Positions 34,396-43,328 are shown, numbered from the stretch's first letter. The stretch is 55,611 bases of DNA from Verrucomicrobiota bacterium (GCA_019239825.1 JAFAZK010000163.1:1-55611), one strand, 5' to 3'. Numbers and translations are program-made. The notes: a model not told the origin generated them from the sequence alone.

Positions 34396-35364
34396 ATGCC
34401 TTCGTCTAATGTCGATCTCCTTACAATCGGTGAATCTATGCTTCGCTTCTCGGTTCCAGCGGGGAGGTTGCTAGCGGACGCGCCGGTGTTCGACGTTCAC
34501 GTCGCGGGAACCGAAAGCAACGTGGCCGTAGCCGTGGCACGCATGGGGTTTAAGTCACGCTGGCTTTCGCGGCTTCCCGATAACGTTCTCGGCCGCCGCA
34601 TCGCCGACACCATAGCGGCTCAGGGGGTCGATTGTTCCTATGTCAACTGGTCCGAGACCGAGCGGGCTGGAGTTTACTTTATAGAGTTCGGTGCGTCACC
34701 GCGTCCGACTAAAGTCTTGTATGACCGGGCTCCTAGCGCCGCGCGGAACATGGATGAGACCACCTTCGATTTATCGCTGGTTGGCAATGCCAAGATTATT
34801 CACCTCACCGGGATCACTGTCGCGCTTTCCGCAGGTTGCAGCCGGTTAGTCGAGACCATCGTGGCTCGGGCAAACGATCTAAAAATCCCGATCGTTTTCG
34901 ACGTTAATTATCGAGCCCTGTTATGGAGTCACAAAGAGTGCCGCAATAAGCTGGCGTCGTTATTATCCAAGGTTGATACCTTGATTGTGAGTAAACGCGA
35001 CCTTGAAGCGATTTTCGAGATCGCGGGTGATGCCGCGTTGGCCGCAAAAGAGTTACATCAGTTATTTGGGATGCCTCGGATAGCCGTAACGACCGGGGAC
35101 CAAGGTGCTGCCGGATTCGAAAACGGCAATACCGCTGTCGTTCCCGGCTACCCGGTGGAAATGGTGGACCGGATCGGGGCAGGAGACAGTTTCGCTGCCG
35201 GCGTCATCTCCGGGCTCTTGGAGGGGGATTTCGTTCGTGGACTACAATACGGCGTAGCAATGAGCGCGCTTCAATTGACGACGGAAGGCGACCTTTTCCG
35301 CCTTACCCGAAAGGACGTTCTCCAGCTTATGGCGTCTGAAAACATTGGCCAGTTGATCCGCTAA
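34396..35364 (+). CDS. kdgK: PfkB-family kinase, probable 2-keto-3-deoxygluconate kinase
   Basis: A 322-residue ribokinase-fold sugar kinase. The N-terminal LLTIGESMLRFSV and GTESNVAVAVARMG are the sugar-binding part. AGVYFIEFGASPRPTKVLYDRAPSAA resembles KdgK proteins, in which this loop contacts the keto acid. The signature DRIGAGDSFAAGVI contains the catalytic base D264. KdgK phosphorylates 2-keto-3-deoxygluconate, the product of fructuronate and tagaturonate breakdown, which agrees with uxaC and the ExuT-like gene at 3.4-6.1 kb. A generic ribokinase or fructokinase is the alternative. The ATG at 34396 was preferred to the TTG five codons earlier. It ends 4 bases into the convergent GrpB gene. 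Confidence 0.82.
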   Translation: MPSSNVDLLTIGESMLRFSVPAGRLLADAPVFDVHVAGTESNVAVAVARMGFKSRWLSRLPDNVLGRRIADTIAAQGVDCSYVNWSETERAGVYFIEFGASPRPTKVLYDRAPSAARNMDETTFDLSLVGNAKIIHLTGITVALSAGCSRLVETIVARANDLKIPIVFDVNYRALLWSHKECRNKLASLLSKVDTLIVSKRDLEAIFEIAGDAALAAKELHQLFGMPRIAVTTGDQGAAGFENGNTAVVPGYPVEMVDRIGAGDSFAAGVISGLLEGDFVRGLQYGVAMSALQLTTEGDLFRLTRKDVLQLMASENIGQLIR

Positions 35365-36014
35365 GCCTTTTTAAACAGCGAACTCTGTACTACCGAACGA
35401 ATGAACCCGGTTTTCGCGTCGGTATAGGCGTCACGATCCTGCCGATACTGGTCGGCAAGCGCCCGCTTTAGCACCGCATATTCTGATGCCAGCTCGGGAT
35501 CCTGCCGCAGAGCGTTCCTGAAACGCAGATGTTCGATCAATGGGCGGGCATCCATTTCAGACACATAAAGATGATGGAACGGCAGATCGATTACGCACCG
35601 AAAAACCTCGCGATCCGGAACACCGCATGGACCTCGGTGAATGTAGCCGAATCTCTCCAAACGCTCTTTGACAGCGGGAAATTGGTATGAGGAGGAGATC
35701 ACAACTTCGATATCGATGATCGGCTTGGCGGCAAGTCCGGGTACCGCTGTACTCCCTACGTGTTCAATAGCGAGCACTAACGGGCCAAGCTGCTGCCGCA
35801 GCTCGTGCTCGATACACGAAAAAAGATAAGGCCATTGGGTATCGTAGTTGGAGATTCGTACCTCCAACGCGGTCTTCGATTTCACCGCCACAATCGCATC
35901 CGAGAGGCGAATCCGAGTCGAGTCATCGAGCTTTTGCCAAAGGCGGCGGTCGATCGGTTTACCACTTAGGTACTCCTTCAACGTACTGGTCAATGGTGGA
36001 CCGAGCGTATCCAT
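35361..36014 (-). CDS. GrpB/UPF0157 nucleotidyltransferase-fold protein
   Basis: A 217-residue protein. The last 165 residues match GrpB (UPF0157): VLAIEHVGSTAVPGLAAKPIIDIEV carries the GS and DxE pattern of the nucleotidyltransferase fold, followed by RCVIDLPFHHLYVSE, HLRFRNALRQDPELASEYAVLK and DRDAYTDAKTGFI. The family's function is not established. Relatives are fused to CoaE-type domains in some bacteria. Here a 50-residue N-terminal extension (LKEYLSGKPIDRRLWQKLDD) of unknown role is present. ATG at 36014 was preferred to a TTG at 36050. It overlaps the kdgK-like gene tail to tail. Confidence 0.85.
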   Translation of the reverse strand: MDTLGPPLTSTLKEYLSGKPIDRRLWQKLDDSTRIRLSDAIVAVKSKTALEVRISNYDTQWPYLFSCIEHELRQQLGPLVLAIEHVGSTAVPGLAAKPIIDIEVVISSSYQFPAVKERLERFGYIHRGPCGVPDREVFRCVIDLPFHHLYVSEMDARPLIEHLRFRNALRQDPELASEYAVLKRALADQYRQDRDAYTDAKTGFIRSVVQSSLFKKA

Positions 36015-36081
36015 TGGTTCTTTGTACTTCGGCGACTTTACTTCTTTCAATTAATCCGGCAGCAAATTTGTTGCACCATCG

Positions 36082-37206
36082 ATGTCTGAACTGATTTCCA
36101 TTCTTATTATTCTTGGCTCGCTGGCTTGGCCATGCATTTTGCTCCTGCCATGGAAACCAGGGAGCACGCGAGAGCGGCTCGATAACGTCGATGCCTCTCC
36201 AGAGCGTGACCTGTCCGATGTGACCGTCTTGATCCCAGCTCGTAACGAAGCTGAGTCGATCAGCGGGACACTGAGGGGACTAGAACAGCAAGGTCAGAAT
36301 CTGGCCGTTGTCGTGATTGACGATCGGTCCTCAGATGGCACCGCCGACCTCGCTAAGAAAAGCTTTCGTGGCGACCTCCGGGTTCTTCGCGGCGAAGAAC
36401 TGCCGGCAGGTTGGGTGGGGAAACTCTGGGCTCTGGAACAAGGCCGGCAGGTGGTTACCACCGAATTGATCGTGTTGCTCGACGCCGATATTGAGCTCGC
36501 TTCCGGAACCATTGGCGCTCTCAAGTCGAAGCTGAAAACAGAGAACCTCGATCTCATCTCTTTGATGGCAGAGCTACGCATGCAAACACTTTGGGAAAAG
36601 GTTCTTTCCCCGGCATTTATTTTCTTCTTCAAGCTGCTTTATCCTTTTGCTGTGGGAAACGATCCGCGTTCTCGATTGGGTGTAGCTGCCGGGGGATGTA
36701 TTCTGATACGGGCGGACAAACTCGAGGCAATCGGAGGATTCGGCGCGTTAAGAACGAGCATTATCGACGATTGCGAACTGGCCAAGCGAGTGAAGCAAAT
36801 AGGCGGTAAGCCTTGGATCGGGTTGACCCACTCTGCCAAAAGCCAACGCCCATATCCCAGCTTGGGCAGCTTCTGGAATATGGTTGCCCGAACGGCGTTT
36901 ACTCAGCTGCAATACTCTGCGCTTCTGCTGTTGCTAACGACTCTGCTTATGGTTTTCGTTTTCTGGTGTCCGGTCCTGGGCCTTGCCCATCGCTCGATGA
37001 TAGTAAGAACGACCTCCTCGGTCGGGCTCGTTTCAATGTGGCTTGCTTACTTACCAGTGGTCCGATTTTATCGGCAGACTCCCTTTCTTGTGATCACGCT
37101 CCCGATTGTCGCCTCGCTTTACCTTTTGATGACTTGGTCCTCGGCCGTTCGCTATTGGCGCGGCCAGCGATCAATATGGAAAGGGCGAAGTTATGGGAGA
37201 GCGTAG
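36082..37206 (+). CDS. hpnB: HpnB-like family 2 glycosyltransferase
   Basis: A 374-residue membrane glycosyltransferase. Residues 1-25 form a membrane anchor. The GT-A domain begins VTVLIPARNEAESI, with VVVIDDRSSDGTADLA and LIVLLDADIELASG as the nucleotide and metal (DxD-like) sites. ELPAGWVGKLWALEQG, FFFKLLYPFAVGNDPRSR, AAGGCILIRADKLEAIGG and IIDDCELAKRVKQIGG follow HpnB of hopanoid gene clusters almost step for step. Three or four C-terminal spans follow. HpnB's exact reaction is not settled. No squalene-hopene cyclase gene is adjacent, so a link to hopanoids rests on similarity only. Confidence 0.82.
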   Translation: MSELISILIILGSLAWPCILLLPWKPGSTRERLDNVDASPERDLSDVTVLIPARNEAESISGTLRGLEQQGQNLAVVVIDDRSSDGTADLAKKSFRGDLRVLRGEELPAGWVGKLWALEQGRQVVTTELIVLLDADIELASGTIGALKSKLKTENLDLISLMAELRMQTLWEKVLSPAFIFFFKLLYPFAVGNDPRSRLGVAAGGCILIRADKLEAIGGFGALRTSIIDDCELAKRVKQIGGKPWIGLTHSAKSQRPYPSLGSFWNMVARTAFTQLQYSALLLLLTTLLMVFVFWCPVLGLAHRSMIVRTTSSVGLVSMWLAYLPVVRFYRQTPFLVITLPIVASLYLLMTWSSAVRYWRGQRSIWKGRSYGRA

Positions 37207-37213
37207 GATCCCA

Positions 37214-37632
37214 CAATCGTACTCGTCGTCGTTCTCGAAAGCGCTGGCCCGTTAACAAAACGTGTTGGTTTCTAACGCCTGGAGGGGAGCCGATTTGGAC
37301 CGTAGCAATACTCCTTACATGTCGGTGCGAAAAGTCATTGCACGACTCAACGTCGTGTAGGAGGCGGCCCCCGGAAACGTCTCCGCGCGTGAACTACATG
37401 AGCGATGTTTGATCGTTCGGATCAAACGGAGACTCTAAAGGTTGTGGCGACATCAGGGTACGTTTGCGGGAGTCGCCTGCCAGCACATGGTTACTACTGC
37501 CAAACACACTGTCCCAAAAAAGTGGGTTCAAATTCGGACGCGCCAAAGCGACTCCCCTCCAAGCGCTGGATCAGATCGCGCATCATATAAACGTGCCCGC
37601 TCTTTCGAGGACGAGGACGATTACGAGTACGA
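37214..37632. repeat. Family C arms enclosing family A element
   Basis: The left C arm at 37214-37243 (TCGTACTCGTCGTCGTTCTC) and the right C arm at 37600-37632 (CGAGGACGAGGACGATTACG) face each other across a complete family A element (37277-37565). This is the clearest case of one palindrome nested in another. Confidence 0.85.
37277..37565. repeat. Family A palindromic element, copy A3
   Basis: Outer arms: GCCTGGAGGGGAGCCGATTT at 37277 and CCAAAGCGACTCCCCTCC ending near 37560. The T in GATTT and the A in GCGACT are mutations relative to the other copies. Inner arms: GGAGGCGGCCCCCGGAAACG near 37360 and TTTGCGGGAGTCGCCTGCCA near 37463. Confidence 0.8.
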
Positions 37633-37638
37633 TGCTCT

Positions 37639-38487
37639 CTAAAGCTCCGAACTCGGAGGAGTCAGCAGAAAGGCGGAGCCGACGGCGATCGCGACCAAGG
37701 CGATGACACTGAGCATTCGGATCAGAAGCGACTTTGCTCGGGACGAAATTTTCGGGCGGTCCAAGCGTTGGCCGATCACGAGAGCCCAAGGAGCGATCCA
37801 AAGTAGAATCGCAGTGAGCCAAGGCAGTTGCGCGAAGAGGCAACCACTCAGAAGCAAGGAGCCAAAGATGAAAAGATAGACCAGCGGTAAAACTCTCCCC
37901 ACGGTTGCGTTAAAGAAAAACGCGAGAACCGCGATCACTCCCAGTATTGCCCCCATCGAACCGCTGACTTGGCCTAGCACAGCCGATCCTCCCAAGAAAA
38001 TGACGATTCCCCCGGCGCCCGCAGAAAAGGCAAGCCCGAGTGAGAGTTCGGCTCCAGAACAACGGTCTTCGATCAATTGTTGCAACAAGATGGTGCTGAC
38101 AAACAACACAATCGTCACCGCGATGACCCAGACCAAGGCCGGTGTGTTCCCGGAAATTTGCGACCAAAAGAAAATGAGAGCCGTACCTAGCGAAAGGACC
38201 AGATTGGAAACTTGGCGCACTAGTCGGTTGCCTTGAAGACAACCGACTAAGGCAACCGCGCCGGCTAGATAGGGAATCCATTGACCGGACTCCCGAGGCG
38301 GCAAGGCAAAACCGCCAAAGGCAAGCAGGTAGGCCCAGATAATTCCTCCAGAGAAGATCAACCCAATGCCAATTGCGAGAAGCCTGGGATGTTTCCGGAA
38401 GACGGCAAACCACACCGCACTCGCAATCAGCACTGCCAAGGACGGCAAACCGACCCCTTGGAGAGACTGGATAACCATCTGATTCAT
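37639..38487 (-). CDS. Polytopic membrane protein of unknown function
   Basis: I do not recognise this 282-residue protein. It has about eight or nine hydrophobic segments evenly spread from residue 12 to 275, with short loops. Small charged loops occur near RKHPR (31-35), EDRCSG (about 140) and QRLDRPKISSRAKS (about 245). The glycine-rich segment FSAGAGGIVIFLGGSAVLG lies mid-protein. There is no signature of a known transporter. It follows yceI on the same strand after 28 bases, so the two may form an operon. Its end adjoins a family C repeat. Confidence 0.65.
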   Translation of the reverse strand: MNQMVIQSLQGVGLPSLAVLIASAVWFAVFRKHPRLLAIGIGLIFSGGIIWAYLLAFGGFALPPRESGQWIPYLAGAVALVGCLQGNRLVRQVSNLVLSLGTALIFFWSQISGNTPALVWVIAVTIVLFVSTILLQQLIEDRCSGAELSLGLAFSAGAGGIVIFLGGSAVLGQVSGSMGAILGVIAVLAFFFNATVGRVLPLVYLFIFGSLLLSGCLFAQLPWLTAILLWIAPWALVIGQRLDRPKISSRAKSLLIRMLSVIALVAIAVGSAFLLTPPSSEL

Positions 38488-38515
38488 ATGGCCGGCTCTC
38501 TAGCAGCCCAAGTTC

Positions 38516-39088
38516 TTACTGCTTAATGCCTTCGACCGCGATGCGAAGCAATACTTCGTCGGTGACAGCAGGTAAGAAGGTTTTCACTTCGAAATCGCTT
38601 CTCTTCAAGGTGGCTGTTGCCTCCCAACCGGAACGAAACTCGCCTTTCGGGCCAGGTCCGCTCCCAATCGCTTGGACGTTCAAAGTCAAAGGTTTGGTAA
38701 CACCACGGAGTGTGAAATCTCCGGTTACTTCGTACGTTTTATCGTCGACTTTCTTTACCGAGGTGCTCTTGAAGGTCGCGCTAGGGAACTGAGCGGCGTT
38801 GAAGAAATCGGGGCTCTTAATGTGTTTATCGCGGTCGGGAAAATTGGTGTCGACGCTGTCGGTTTTTATCTCGACGCTGACTGTATCCTTCGATGCGTCA
38901 CTCTGATCGAGCGTAAAGGTACCACTAAAGGTATCGAATCGGCCGTAGATGTGACCGACCCCGAAATGTCCGATCTCAAATATGATTGCGGAATGGACTG
39001 GGTCGATCTTGAAGGTGTCCGCGGGGGCAAGCGTTGCCCCAGCGAAGGCGAGGAGACTCAATAGAATTGAGAGATGGTGCTTTTTCAT
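38516..39088 (-). CDS. YceI-family periplasmic protein
   Basis: A 190-residue exported lipocalin-like protein. Residues 1-23 are a signal peptide ending PADT. The mature part is one YceI barrel: FKIDPVHSAIIFEIGHFGVG, GRFDTFSGTFTLD, KHIKSPDFFNAAQFPSATFKS, GDFTLRGVTKPLTL and DEVLLRIAVEG. Family members bind polyprenoid chains such as ubiquinone precursors, and some respond to acid or osmotic stress. The ligand is not predictable here. It is followed by a membrane protein gene on the same strand, which is worth noting because many YceI genes pair with a cytochrome b561-like membrane protein. This neighbour does not look like one. Confidence 0.92.
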   Translation of the reverse strand: MKKHHLSILLSLLAFAGATLAPADTFKIDPVHSAIIFEIGHFGVGHIYGRFDTFSGTFTLDQSDASKDTVSVEIKTDSVDTNFPDRDKHIKSPDFFNAAQFPSATFKSTSVKKVDDKTYEVTGDFTLRGVTKPLTLNVQAIGSGPGPKGEFRSGWEATATLKRSDFEVKTFLPAVTDEVLLRIAVEGIKQ

Positions 39089-39786
39089 CGTTTTGTTGAA
39101 CTCAGCTCAATGGGTTTTGGGTTTGTCCTGGGGGATGAGGACGGTCTCAGGTGAAGGTAGTCAGACTAGAGACCGGAGAGAACGGATAGACAACCAAAAG
39201 GCAGGGAACTGATGCATTGTTTTGCAGACGATAGTTGCTTAAACAACGCATGTTGTCAAATCGGGCTTTTGGGCTCGATTCTGCCAGGTGTTTGGTGCGA
39301 TCGAGGCCCTGGTAACAAACGACAGGAAAGTCTAGGGCCAGCGAGAACTTGCCGCGCGAACGAGCCTTGAAGGACGTTTTCAAACGGTGGCTATTTGGGC
39401 ACATGCGGGTTCTAGATTAGCGTTTGACGCGGGGCGTTTTTTATGTTCCACTGCTGGTTCGCTTTTTCGAATGAAATTCTGGGGCAGCGAAAAAACTTTG
39501 AATCGTTTTCGGGTGCTGATGTGTATTACATTTGAAAGCTAGGCGACAAGAGTGCATTGCGACGAGCAACTGCGCTAGTGAGGCCATCGATGCCGGTCCG
39601 TTCGAAACATCGAGGCTTCAGATAAGTGCGAAAAAGAAGAAAGAAAACGTTGAACACCCGGCGGGGGTGCGTTGTCAAAGGACAGGTTATTCTTTAAGGA
39701 GGTTAAGCAATATCGTCGGCTAAAGGGGGGCGATATTTCTTTATTTAAAGGGTTGGCTACGAAATCATTGAACTAGTAAATCAAGT
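39089..39786. other. Long leader/spacer upstream of rpoD
   Basis: About 700 bases without a convincing gene. Visible structures: CGGTCTC/GAGACCG at 39142-39175; an 11-base stem with one mismatch, ATGCATTGTTT (39212) against AAACAACGCAT (39241-39251); and AATATCG/CGATATT around 39709-39741. A strong Shine-Dalgarno (AAGGAGG) occurs at 39698 without a start codon at normal distance. A 63-codon frame at 39532-39723 has no family likeness. No known riboswitch was seen. Confidence 0.4.
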
Positions 39787-40647
39787 ATGGCTGGCGAAGA
39801 TTCAGATACTGGCATTAAGATTTATCTCCGGGAAATCGGGCAAATCCCGTTGCTCACTCCCCAAGAAGAAATCGAGCTCGCTGCCCGTATCAAAAAAGGA
39901 GACAGAGAAGCGCGGGCTCTGATGATCAAGGCGAATTTGCGACTTGTTGTTAAGATCGCCCATGATTACGCGAATTTGGGACTTCCGTTGTTGGACCTTA
40001 TTTCCGAAGGAAATATCGGCCTGATGAAGGCCGTGGAACGTTTTGATCCCGCAAAGGGAGGTAAGCTTAGCACCTACGCTGCCTGGTGGATTAAGCAATC
40101 TATCAAGCGAGCGCTGGCAAATCAAAGTAAGACGATCCGGCTACCCGTTCATCTGGTCGATAAGATTTCCAAGATGCGACGAGTCTCGCTGCAAATGAGC
40201 GAGGAACTGGGCCGCGAACCGACCGACGAAGAGTTGGCTGAGGAAATCGGTATTTCGAGCGGTAAGGTGTCCCAGTTAAAGACGGTTTCAATTCGTCCAG
40301 CCTCACTGGATGCGCCTATCAGCGATGACGACTCCACCGAGTTTGGGGAAATCGTCGGTGACGAGGATGCACAGACTCCGTTCGAGCTCTTGCGAGACAA
40401 GAACTTGCGCGATGAGGTCAGTGAGCTCCTGGAAGTTTTAGACGACCGCGAACGGAAGATTATTTTCCAGCGATTCGGCCTCGATGGTGGAAAACCGAAG
40501 ACCCTCGAGGAAGTTGGCAAGAAATTCGGGGTTACCCGGGAAAGAATTCGGCAGCTCCAAAATATCGCTTTGGCGAAATTGCGGCGGGCGTTAAGCAAGA
40601 AAGAAAAGCCGATCGAAATCCCGCAGGAGATCTTCGAGTTCAACTAA
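39787..40647 (+). CDS. rpoD: RNA polymerase sigma factor, RpoD/SigA family
   Basis: A 286-residue sigma-70 protein lacking region 1.1. Region 1.2 is IKIYLREIGQIPLLTPQEE. Region 2 has LDLISEGNIGLMKAVERFDP and KLSTYAAWWIKQSIKRAL, the core-binding and -10 recognition helices. Region 3 is KISKMRRVSLQMSEELGREP. Region 4 has DDRERKIIFQRFGLDGG and TLEEVGKKFGVTRERIRQLQ for -35 recognition. The short form without 1.1 resembles the primary sigma of some deep bacterial lineages, but also group 2 factors, so primary status is likely, not proven. A strong terminator follows at 40721. Confidence 0.9.
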   Translation: MAGEDSDTGIKIYLREIGQIPLLTPQEEIELAARIKKGDREARALMIKANLRLVVKIAHDYANLGLPLLDLISEGNIGLMKAVERFDPAKGGKLSTYAAWWIKQSIKRALANQSKTIRLPVHLVDKISKMRRVSLQMSEELGREPTDEELAEEIGISSGKVSQLKTVSIRPASLDAPISDDDSTEFGEIVGDEDAQTPFELLRDKNLRDEVSELLEVLDDRERKIIFQRFGLDGGKPKTLEEVGKKFGVTRERIRQLQNIALAKLRRALSKKEKPIEIPQEIFEFN

Positions 40648-40720
40648 TCGGAGAAAGATTTAAACGGGAGCGAAAGGGTAGCGGAGGAGCTTTCTCCGTT
40701 TATCTTTCCTGAAGTCTTTT

Positions 40721-40762
40721 ATTAGGCCGGCCGGGATTTACCTGGCTGGCCTAATCGTTTTT
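40721..40762 (+). terminator. Intrinsic terminator after rpoD
   Basis: ATTAGGCCGGCC at 40721-40732 pairs with GGCTGGCCTAAT at 40744-40755 (one G-T pair). The loop is 11 bases and TCGTTTTT follows directly. Confidence 0.85.
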
Positions 40763-40771
40763 GAGGCAAGA

Positions 40772-41063
40772 GCCTGGAGGGGAGCCGCTTTGGATCGTGC
40801 CCCGAAGGACCCGTGATATTTGTCTCGGCGCGTGCCCGGCCGCAGATCTCTTTAAACAGGCGGCTCCCGAGAACGTTTCAACGCGTCGCAGGAGTTCGGC
40901 GGGTTGAACGAACCAAGAATCCCTGAGCGGCATGATGGGACAAAACACTGTGTGCGGTAATTCGCGGGAGCCGCTTGTTTAACACCTTATCTGGCCTTCG
41001 TCTCCCCCGAAAGGATATCGCCGGGCCTCCTGGGCAAGATCAAAAGCGGCTCCCCCCAGGTGG
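40772..41063. repeat. Family A palindromic element, copy A4
   Basis: Outer arms: GCCTGGAGGGGAGCCGCTTT at 40772 and AAAAGCGGCTCCCCCCAGGT ending near 41061. Inner arms: AAACAGGCGGCTCCCGAGAA near 40854 and TTCGCGGGAGCCGCTTGTTT near 40963. It starts 10 bases after the rpoD terminator and has no C or D arms around it. Confidence 0.85.
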
Positions 41064-41175
41064 ACGCCGCTCGCCGGCTTTTTACAATTATCTAAATTGT
41101 CTGATACGTCGGCTTGACATACAACAGCTTGTCCATTAGCTGTCTCCTCCCATTCAATTTCAGCCGGAGCTACGC

Positions 41176-41712
41176 ATGGCAGTCACTGAAGTTATTCTCA
41201 AAGAAAATATTCCTGGTCTCGGCGCCGAAGCCGACGTGGTCAAGGTACGCCGGGGATTCGCTCGCAACTTCCTGGTTCCTCAAGGTAAGGCCTACGAAGT
41301 GACCCCGGCCAACCTCAAGCGTCTGAACCTTTTAAAAGCCAAGCGGGCAGAGCGAGAAGCGCGTGAACTAAACGAAGCCGAAGAACTCGCTCGCAAGATC
41401 AATAAGGTTAAGCTCGACTTCACTCTGGAAACAGGTGAGACCGGAAAGGCCTTTGGCTCGGTCACAGCAAAAGACATTGAAGATAAGCTATTTGCAGAAG
41501 CCGATATCAAAATCGATCGCCATCGGATTCGGCTCGAGCGACCTATCAAAGAAAGCGGCGAGATCGAAGTGCCAATTCACCTGCACGCCGATGTTACCGC
41601 GGCTTTAAAAATCGAAGTTAAGGCCCAGACGCCTGCTCCGAAGGAACCAGAACCCGAAGCTAAGGACAGCAAGCTAAAGACCCGTAAGCGCACGAAGACG
41701 ACTGCGAGTTAA
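41176..41712 (+). CDS. rplI: 50S ribosomal protein L9
   Basis: A 178-residue L9, longer than the usual 150 through a charged C-terminal tail (about 155-178: EPEPEAKDSKLKTRKRTK). The N-terminal rRNA-binding domain has VILKENIPGLGAEADVVKVRRGFARNFLVP in two halves, the family's signature. A long helix follows (KRAEREARELNEAEELARK), then the C-terminal domain GKAFGSVTAKDIEDKL. L9 binds 23S rRNA near the L1 stalk and limits frameshifting. dnaB starts two bases after its stop codon. The rplI-dnaB order is common in bacteria and suggests one transcript. Confidence 0.95.
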   Translation: MAVTEVILKENIPGLGAEADVVKVRRGFARNFLVPQGKAYEVTPANLKRLNLLKAKRAEREARELNEAEELARKINKVKLDFTLETGETGKAFGSVTAKDIEDKLFAEADIKIDRHRIRLERPIKESGEIEVPIHLHADVTAALKIEVKAQTPAPKEPEPEAKDSKLKTRKRTKTTAS

Positions 41713-41714
41713 GA

Positions 41715-43199
41715 ATGCCGAAAGGTTCTCAAGGCTTGACCAAACCTCTTGAGAAGCCCTTGAGTGAACAGGGCGCGGCACGCAGGGACGGCGGGAAAAG
41801 TTATTCACAGATTCTTCACAGCGCATCCCCAAGCAAGGAAGCGCCACGGTCCCTGCCATTCAGCAGTGACGCTGAGAAAGGCGTGCTGTGCTCCATGTTG
41901 TTGTCCCCACGGGACGTTTGCGATCTTTGCGTCCTCCGTTTGCAGCCCCCGGCCTTCTACGCTCCTGCGCATCAGATCATTTACGAGTTGGTACTGGAGT
42001 TCACCGATAAAAGCAAGGCCATCGATTTTATCACCCTCAAGCAAACCTTACAGGACCGGGCACAGCTGGAAGAGGTCGGTGGTATTGAGTTCTTAAACGA
42101 ACTCTATGGCTTTGTCCCGACGGCGGCGAACGCCGCTTACTACATCGATATCGTTCGGGAGAAGTACCTGCTCAGACGACTGATTCTGACCTGCGACGGC
42201 CTTAGCGGCCGGTCATACGAGGAGCAGGAAAATGTCGAGCCACTATTGGATGACGCCGAACGCGAGATTCTCCAAATCCGAGGCGATTATATCAGAGTCG
42301 ATGTCGTCCCCACCAAAGAATTGGTGATTAAGGCCATCGAACAAATTGAGCATCTCTACGAGAATCGCGGGGCAGTGACCGGATTGCCGACTGGATTCAT
42401 CGAACTGGACCGGATGACCAGCGGATTGCATCCAGCCGAAATGATCGTGATTGCTGCGCGGCCCAGCATGGGGAAAACCGCGTTTGCCATGAACGTCGCC
42501 GAGCATGTCTCTTTGGATGTTGGCAAGCCTGTTGGGGTTTTCAGCCTGGAGATGAGCAGCCAGCAACTCGTTCAACGGTTGTTGTGTTCGCGGGCTAAGG
42601 TTGATCTCCAGAAAGTCAGGAACGGGTTCCTTTCCGAACGTGACTTTCCCAGCTTGACGACCGCGGCATCGCATTTGGCAGGTGCGAATCTGTTCATCGA
42701 CGATACCCCTGGTCTTTCCATCTCTGAGCTTCGAGCTAAGGCGCGCCGGTTAAAGGCAAATAACAAAATCGAGCTGCTGGTGATTGATTATCTTCAGCTG
42801 TTGCGGTCCACGACCCGACGCGCCCAAGACAATCGTCAGTTGGAAATCTCCGAGATCTCCGGCGGCATCAAAGCTTTGGCGAAAGAGCTCGAGATTCCCG
42901 TGATTGTGGTTGCGCAGTTAAACCGGCAACCTGACGCGCGAGCAAAGGGTGACGCCCCAGGCCGTCCACGTTTAAGCGATCTACGTGAGTCCGGATCCAT
43001 CGAACAAGATGCTGACGTTGTGGGCTTGTTGGTACGGCCCGAATACTACGCAATCGATGAGGAGGAAAAAGAGCGGAGTGCCGGGGAGGCAGAACTCATC
43101 ATCGCAAAACAACGAAACGGTCCGACCGGAGAGGTCCCCTTGACGTTCCGCAAGGAATACACTCGGTTCGAAAACCGCGCCAAAGAGCAGGCGGCGTAG
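41715..43199 (+). CDS. dnaB: Replicative DNA helicase DnaB
   Basis: A 494-residue hexameric 5'-3' helicase that opens the replication fork. An unusual 45-residue N-terminal extension (KPLEKPLSEQGAARRDGG) precedes the N domain, which begins LPFSSDAEKGVLCSMLL. The RecA-like core has the Walker A motif ARPSMGKTAFA with K254, the H1a-type GVFSLEMSSQQLVQRLL, Walker B LLVIDYLQLL and the DnaB motif SDLRESGSIEQDADVV with the glutamine finger region. The arginine-rich C-terminal part reads AKQRNGPTGEVPLTF. No intein is present. It lies directly behind rplI. A GC-rich hairpin-forming sequence (43204-43226) follows. Confidence 0.95.
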   Translation: MPKGSQGLTKPLEKPLSEQGAARRDGGKSYSQILHSASPSKEAPRSLPFSSDAEKGVLCSMLLSPRDVCDLCVLRLQPPAFYAPAHQIIYELVLEFTDKSKAIDFITLKQTLQDRAQLEEVGGIEFLNELYGFVPTAANAAYYIDIVREKYLLRRLILTCDGLSGRSYEEQENVEPLLDDAEREILQIRGDYIRVDVVPTKELVIKAIEQIEHLYENRGAVTGLPTGFIELDRMTSGLHPAEMIVIAARPSMGKTAFAMNVAEHVSLDVGKPVGVFSLEMSSQQLVQRLLCSRAKVDLQKVRNGFLSERDFPSLTTAASHLAGANLFIDDTPGLSISELRAKARRLKANNKIELLVIDYLQLLRSTTRRAQDNRQLEISEISGGIKALAKELEIPVIVVAQLNRQPDARAKGDAPGRPRLSDLRESGSIEQDADVVGLLVRPEYYAIDEEEKERSAGEAELIIAKQRNGPTGEVPLTFRKEYTRFENRAKEQAA

Positions 43200-43203
43200 G
43201 GTG

Positions 43204-43226
43204 TTTGGTGGGGTGAGGCCCCAACC
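43204..43226 (+). terminator. GC-rich hairpin after dnaB, also like a family B left arm
   Basis: GGTGGGG and CCCCAACC pair with one bulge around TGAGG, followed by TCAAAAATA. The sequence TTGGTGGGGTGAGGC also resembles the outer left arm of family B. There is no T-tract, so termination is uncertain. Confidence 0.4.
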
Positions 43227-43328
43227 TCAAAAATACTTCCACTGCAGGTCTGGCCGTAAGAGTCTGGCTCCCCGCTAGAGACCGGGCCGCTCGATCCCAC
43301 CACAACTGCGCTCGGACAGAGAGAAGTT

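Noticed and set aside
37405..37706. Frames with acidic DDYEYD stretches
   Set aside because: The acidic stretch is only the translation of family C arms, which recur in non-coding places.
39532..39723. 63-codon frame in the rpoD leader
   Set aside because: Mixed composition and no likeness. It ends inside the hairpin and Shine-Dalgarno region.
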